This document shows, in pieces, positions 18,216 through 20,278 of a stretch of DNA of 20,278 nucleotides. The stretch spans positions 1 to 20,278 of IMG/VR virus record IMGVR_UViG_3300032265_000105; one strand, 5' to 3'. The notes under the pieces were generated by a model. The model did no database searches. It had not been told where the DNA came from and saw only the letters and a list, made by a program, of their open reading frames with translations. The stretch comes from a virus. Positions within the stretch are counted from its first letter, which is position 1, and every line of letters starts with the position of its first letter. Made by a program: the position numbers and the translations under genes.

Positions 18216-19184
18216 TTATATGTTGATGATTTGACCCCGAAACTCCACCTGGTCGTCAGCCCATTTGTGAACTAACTCAGGCCACAAAATCCTACCACCC
18301 TTGAATGTCAAGACAGCAAAGCCCGACCTGTGGTTTAATGGGTTGCCTTCTCCGTAGTCAAATTGTGGGCCATACGGCTCCGCAAGAGTTCCCGTGTCTA
18401 CACCATATCTGTTACCGGTGTAATCAGCAAACGGCGTGACCTTTAGGCTATGCAAATGGCCTGTCACGATAGACACACCGGCGTTAACTGTGTTGTTGTG
18501 CGTAGCGTGAACGCCGTTTTTATAGCGGTGTTTTATGCAGCAGTCTTGCGTAGGCCAAACAGACCAAGCAAACTCCCACGCGGGGAGATGGTCTTCTAGC
18601 TTAAACCCATGCACTTCACGATACTGCGGCGCTTGTGATGCCAGCTTGTTGGCAAAGCGAATGTCGTGATTTCCCCATGTAAACAATAGCTTGACATTGT
18701 GCCGCGCAGCTTTTGCGGTTTCTTCAATCTCGCCTAGATGGGCTTGAACTGCTTTTAATTCTTCGATGACTGTTGGAGTCTTTGACCAGCCTAGCGGGTC
18801 GTGCCTGCTGATACTTGCCCCATCAAACGCATCACCATTACAGATGATGGCGTGGGGCTTGAGTTCCTTGATAGCCCACAAAAGCCCCTTGTACGCGGTT
18901 GTGTATTCATTAGGCCAAAAATGCGCGTCAGAAAAAACAATGACAGTCTGGTCAAGGATGCCTAACTCAACTCGATTGAGCGATGTCTTGATAGGCTGAA
19001 AATGAAAATATGGCCTTGATTGCTCATTGGCAGCAAGGAGAGGCTCATTAGTGTCTTTTTCTATTCTGCGCCTGCGGTTCATTACCGAGCGTTCAGTTAC
19101 ATCTAGGTATTTTGCTACTTTTGAGGCAGAGCCATATTGGTTCCACACTTCGACAAATTTCTCACGCGAGACTTTTGATTTCAT
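18216..19184 (-). CDS. HTH-metallophosphoesterase, calcineurin-like, 322 aa
   Basis: Residues about 15-45 form a helix-turn-helix (GSASKVAKYLDVTERSVMNR). The rest is a calcineurin-type phosphoesterase with all metal motifs: SDAH (85-88), NGD (116-118), GNHD (171-174), HATH (226-229) and GHLH (242-245). It would hydrolyse phosphodiester bonds using two metal ions, possibly as a nuclease or 2',3'-cyclic phosphodiesterase. I start at ATG 19184 (AGGG upstream); an upstream in-frame start at 19265 would overlap the endolysin gene. It lies between endolysin and the hyperacidic gene. Confidence 0.88.
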   Translation of the reverse strand: MKSKVSREKFVEVWNQYGSASKVAKYLDVTERSVMNRRRRIEKDTNEPLLAANEQSRPYFHFQPIKTSLNRVELGILDQTVIVFSDAHFWPNEYTTAYKGLLWAIKELKPHAIICNGDAFDGASISRHDPLGWSKTPTVIEELKAVQAHLGEIEETAKAARHNVKLLFTWGNHDIRFANKLASQAPQYREVHGFKLEDHLPAWEFAWSVWPTQDCCIKHRYKNGVHATHNNTVNAGVSIVTGHLHSLKVTPFADYTGNRYGVDTGTLAEPYGPQFDYGEGNPLNHRSGFAVLTFKGGRILWPELVHKWADDQVEFRGQIINI

Positions 19185-19224
19185 AAATGGCCCTGCAAAG
19201 TTGCGCGAGACTAGCACAACAAAA

Positions 19225-19749
19225 TTACGCCAGCATTGATTCTGCGGCGGTTTGTACTTTATCAACGCGGGCTAGCCATCCTTTTAAGAATTTTTGCTGG
19301 GATGGATTGCTCAATGCAAGACCGTTGTAGAAACGTTGCTTTTGGTCGGCAAAGGCGGCTAATAGGCGCGGCTTGTTGGTCACCGCGACTTTGCCCAATG
19401 TGCCGCCACCGATAACGCCATCGTCCACCGCGCCTACCGAGCGTTGTAGAAACTTGGCTGCTCGGGAAACCCCTGCGTTCACCGCAAAGTCAAAAACGGC
19501 GTAATCAACGCCTATGGGTAGGTCATCACCTTTGACCTTATCCCAATACATGGCGCGGTAGAACGGCTTAACTGTTTCCTTGGTTAGCGCTTTCATTTCG
19601 CCTGGCTCTATTGGTCGGCCAAGAAAAGCAGCCCATGCGCCTGCAGTAACGCCTAGGTTAGTTTCACCGCCAGCGTCATCTTTGTCCCAAACGTAACCGC
19701 CTTCCGACTGCATTACTTTGTCAAAAGACGCATCAAAGTTGGAGTTCAT
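19225..19749 (-). CDS. Endolysin, GH108-type N-acetylmuramidase
   Basis: The N-terminus has the catalytic Glu in SEGGYV (E16), then DAGGETNLGVTAGAW, the hallmark of glycoside hydrolase family 108 (EGGxxxxxxDxGGxTxxGIT). Further family segments are YRAMYWDKVKGDDLP and VFDFAVNAGVSRAAKFLQ, the latter from the C-terminal peptidoglycan-binding part. At 174 residues the length is normal. There is no signal peptide, so it needs a holin. Its start overlaps the holin stop by 4 bp, a normal lysis cassette. Confidence 0.93.
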   Translation of the reverse strand: MNSNFDASFDKVMQSEGGYVWDKDDAGGETNLGVTAGAWAAFLGRPIEPGEMKALTKETVKPFYRAMYWDKVKGDDLPIGVDYAVFDFAVNAGVSRAAKFLQRSVGAVDDGVIGGGTLGKVAVTNKPRLLAAFADQKQRFYNGLALSNPSQQKFLKGWLARVDKVQTAAESMLA

Positions 19750-20153
19750 ACGCGAGCAACTCCGTTTACCCGTTCAATTGTTCTGTATCCAGACAAACCA
19801 AGCATACCAAGTAAAAGTGGCATTAAAGTCGCCATATCCATCTGTGGAAACTTGACGGGATGGCCGTAAATTGCGCTGCCCCATTCGGCCAATGGGCCAA
19901 CTACAAATTGAATAGCAAAACCCGAACCGCACACCCATAGAATAAATGGCCTTGCGCCACTTACAAACACCGAGGGGTTAGCAGCCTCGGCCTTGTTGAT
20001 GTCCAACTGTCCAGCAATGATTGACAGTTCGCCCGACTGCTGAAGTTTGAACAACTCCAATTTGGCGGCGGCGGCTTGGGCGGGGTCAGGCCACAGCCTG
20101 TCCATCACCTTGCCGCCAATGTCTAGAAGTGCGCTAACGGGGTCAAGAGCCAT
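19746..20153 (-). CDS. Holin, 3TM family
   Basis: I chose ATG 20153 (GAGG about 9 bases upstream); a TTG at 20168 would add five residues. An amphipathic start (MALDPVSALLDIGGKVMDRL) with WPDPAQAAAAKLEL is followed by SGARPFILWVCGSGFAIQFV and MPLLLGMLGLSGYRTIERV, the layout of three-transmembrane holins such as those of gene transfer agents. It would permeabilise the inner membrane so the downstream endolysin can reach peptidoglycan. Confidence 0.85.
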   Translation of the reverse strand: MALDPVSALLDIGGKVMDRLWPDPAQAAAAKLELFKLQQSGELSIIAGQLDINKAEAANPSVFVSGARPFILWVCGSGFAIQFVVGPLAEWGSAIYGHPVKFPQMDMATLMPLLLGMLGLSGYRTIERVNGVARV

Positions 20154-20278
20154 TTTTAGTATCCTCAATGTGTGAGCCTACCTTTAGGCCCGAAAGCCAG
20201 CCAATCAAGCCACCGATGATGGTTTGGAAAGCTGGAGAAATGATTTCAAAAATAGCTTTGTTGTCTACTTCTCGGACA
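20143..20278 (-). CDS. Small membrane protein, N-terminus beyond the window
   Basis: The frame enters from the right edge and stops at 20143, overlapping the holin start by 11 bp. The visible 44 residues contain one hydrophobic helix (AFQTIIGGLIGWLSGLKVGS) after an acidic start. It is upstream of the holin in the lysis cassette and may be a second holin, an antiholin or an anchor. The start and full length are not visible. Confidence 0.6.
   Translation of the reverse strand, partial: VREVDNKAIFEIISPAFQTIIGGLIGWLSGLKVGSHIEDTKNGS

Noticed and set aside
1-20278. tRNA genes, CRISPR arrays, insertion sequences, integrase or attachment site
   Set aside because: I found no cloverleaf with a GTTCRA-type arm, no spaced direct-repeat array, no transposase and no integrase frame on either strand.

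Overview
The window is about half of a tailed double-stranded DNA phage genome with a P22-like (podovirus-type) head module. Evidence for this is a complete leftward block of small terminase, large terminase, a 693-residue P22-type portal, a scaffold and a P22-family coat protein, followed by small surface or neck proteins and a repetitive tail fibre. Nin-region-like genes (NinB/Orf, a YbcO-type nuclease), an Erf annealing protein and a Cro-like repressor point to a lambdoid or temperate ancestry. No integrase or CI repressor lies in the window. A proteobacterial, perhaps freshwater betaproteobacterial, host is an inference from general resemblance, not something the sequence proves.

Layout. 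(1) 1-10.6 kb, minus strand, read right to left: conserved small genes, a GroES-like co-chaperonin, a ParB-methyltransferase fusion, terminase, portal, scaffold, coat, three small structural-type genes and a partial tail fibre. A candidate promoter with a perfect TATAAT sits at about 10.65 kb and an intrinsic terminator at about 1.6 kb. (2) 10.66-10.87 kb: one small plus-strand gene inside the leftward block. (3) 10.8-13.6 kb, minus strand: Cro-like protein, a tiny membrane protein, a structured RNA locus, a helicase-loader-like protein, a small cytosine-methylase-like protein, a PD-(D/E)XK-type nuclease, NinB, a zinc ribbon and a YbcO-like protein. (4) 13.79-17.95 kb, plus strand: a tightly overlapping early operon of 20 small genes, including Erf, an SSB-like protein and an HTH_39-type protein. 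The rest are tiny soluble, zinc-ribbon, coiled-coil or membrane proteins. (5) 17.94-20.28 kb, minus strand: lysis cassette (partial membrane protein, 3TM holin, GH108 endolysin), then an HTH-metallophosphoesterase and a hyperacidic protein.

The two strongest unusual signals are RNA. First, the coat gene is split by an ORF-less 278-nt group I intron (3097-3374, minus). Its P1, P2, P3, P7, P8 and P9 helices can be drawn, and splicing restores a gap-free 415-residue coat protein. Second, at 13213-13407 (minus) there is a likely small RNA with its own promoter, a long stem whose G-U pairs favour the minus strand, a possible pseudoknot and a terminal U-tract.

The early plus-strand operon and the leftward Cro operon diverge from a short control region (13645-13791) that carries two similar operator-like repeats. 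Erf, NinB, the SSB-like protein and the small nucleases probably form the recombination and DNA-processing toolkit. Terminase, portal, scaffold, coat and possibly the GroES-like protein form the head-assembly pathway.
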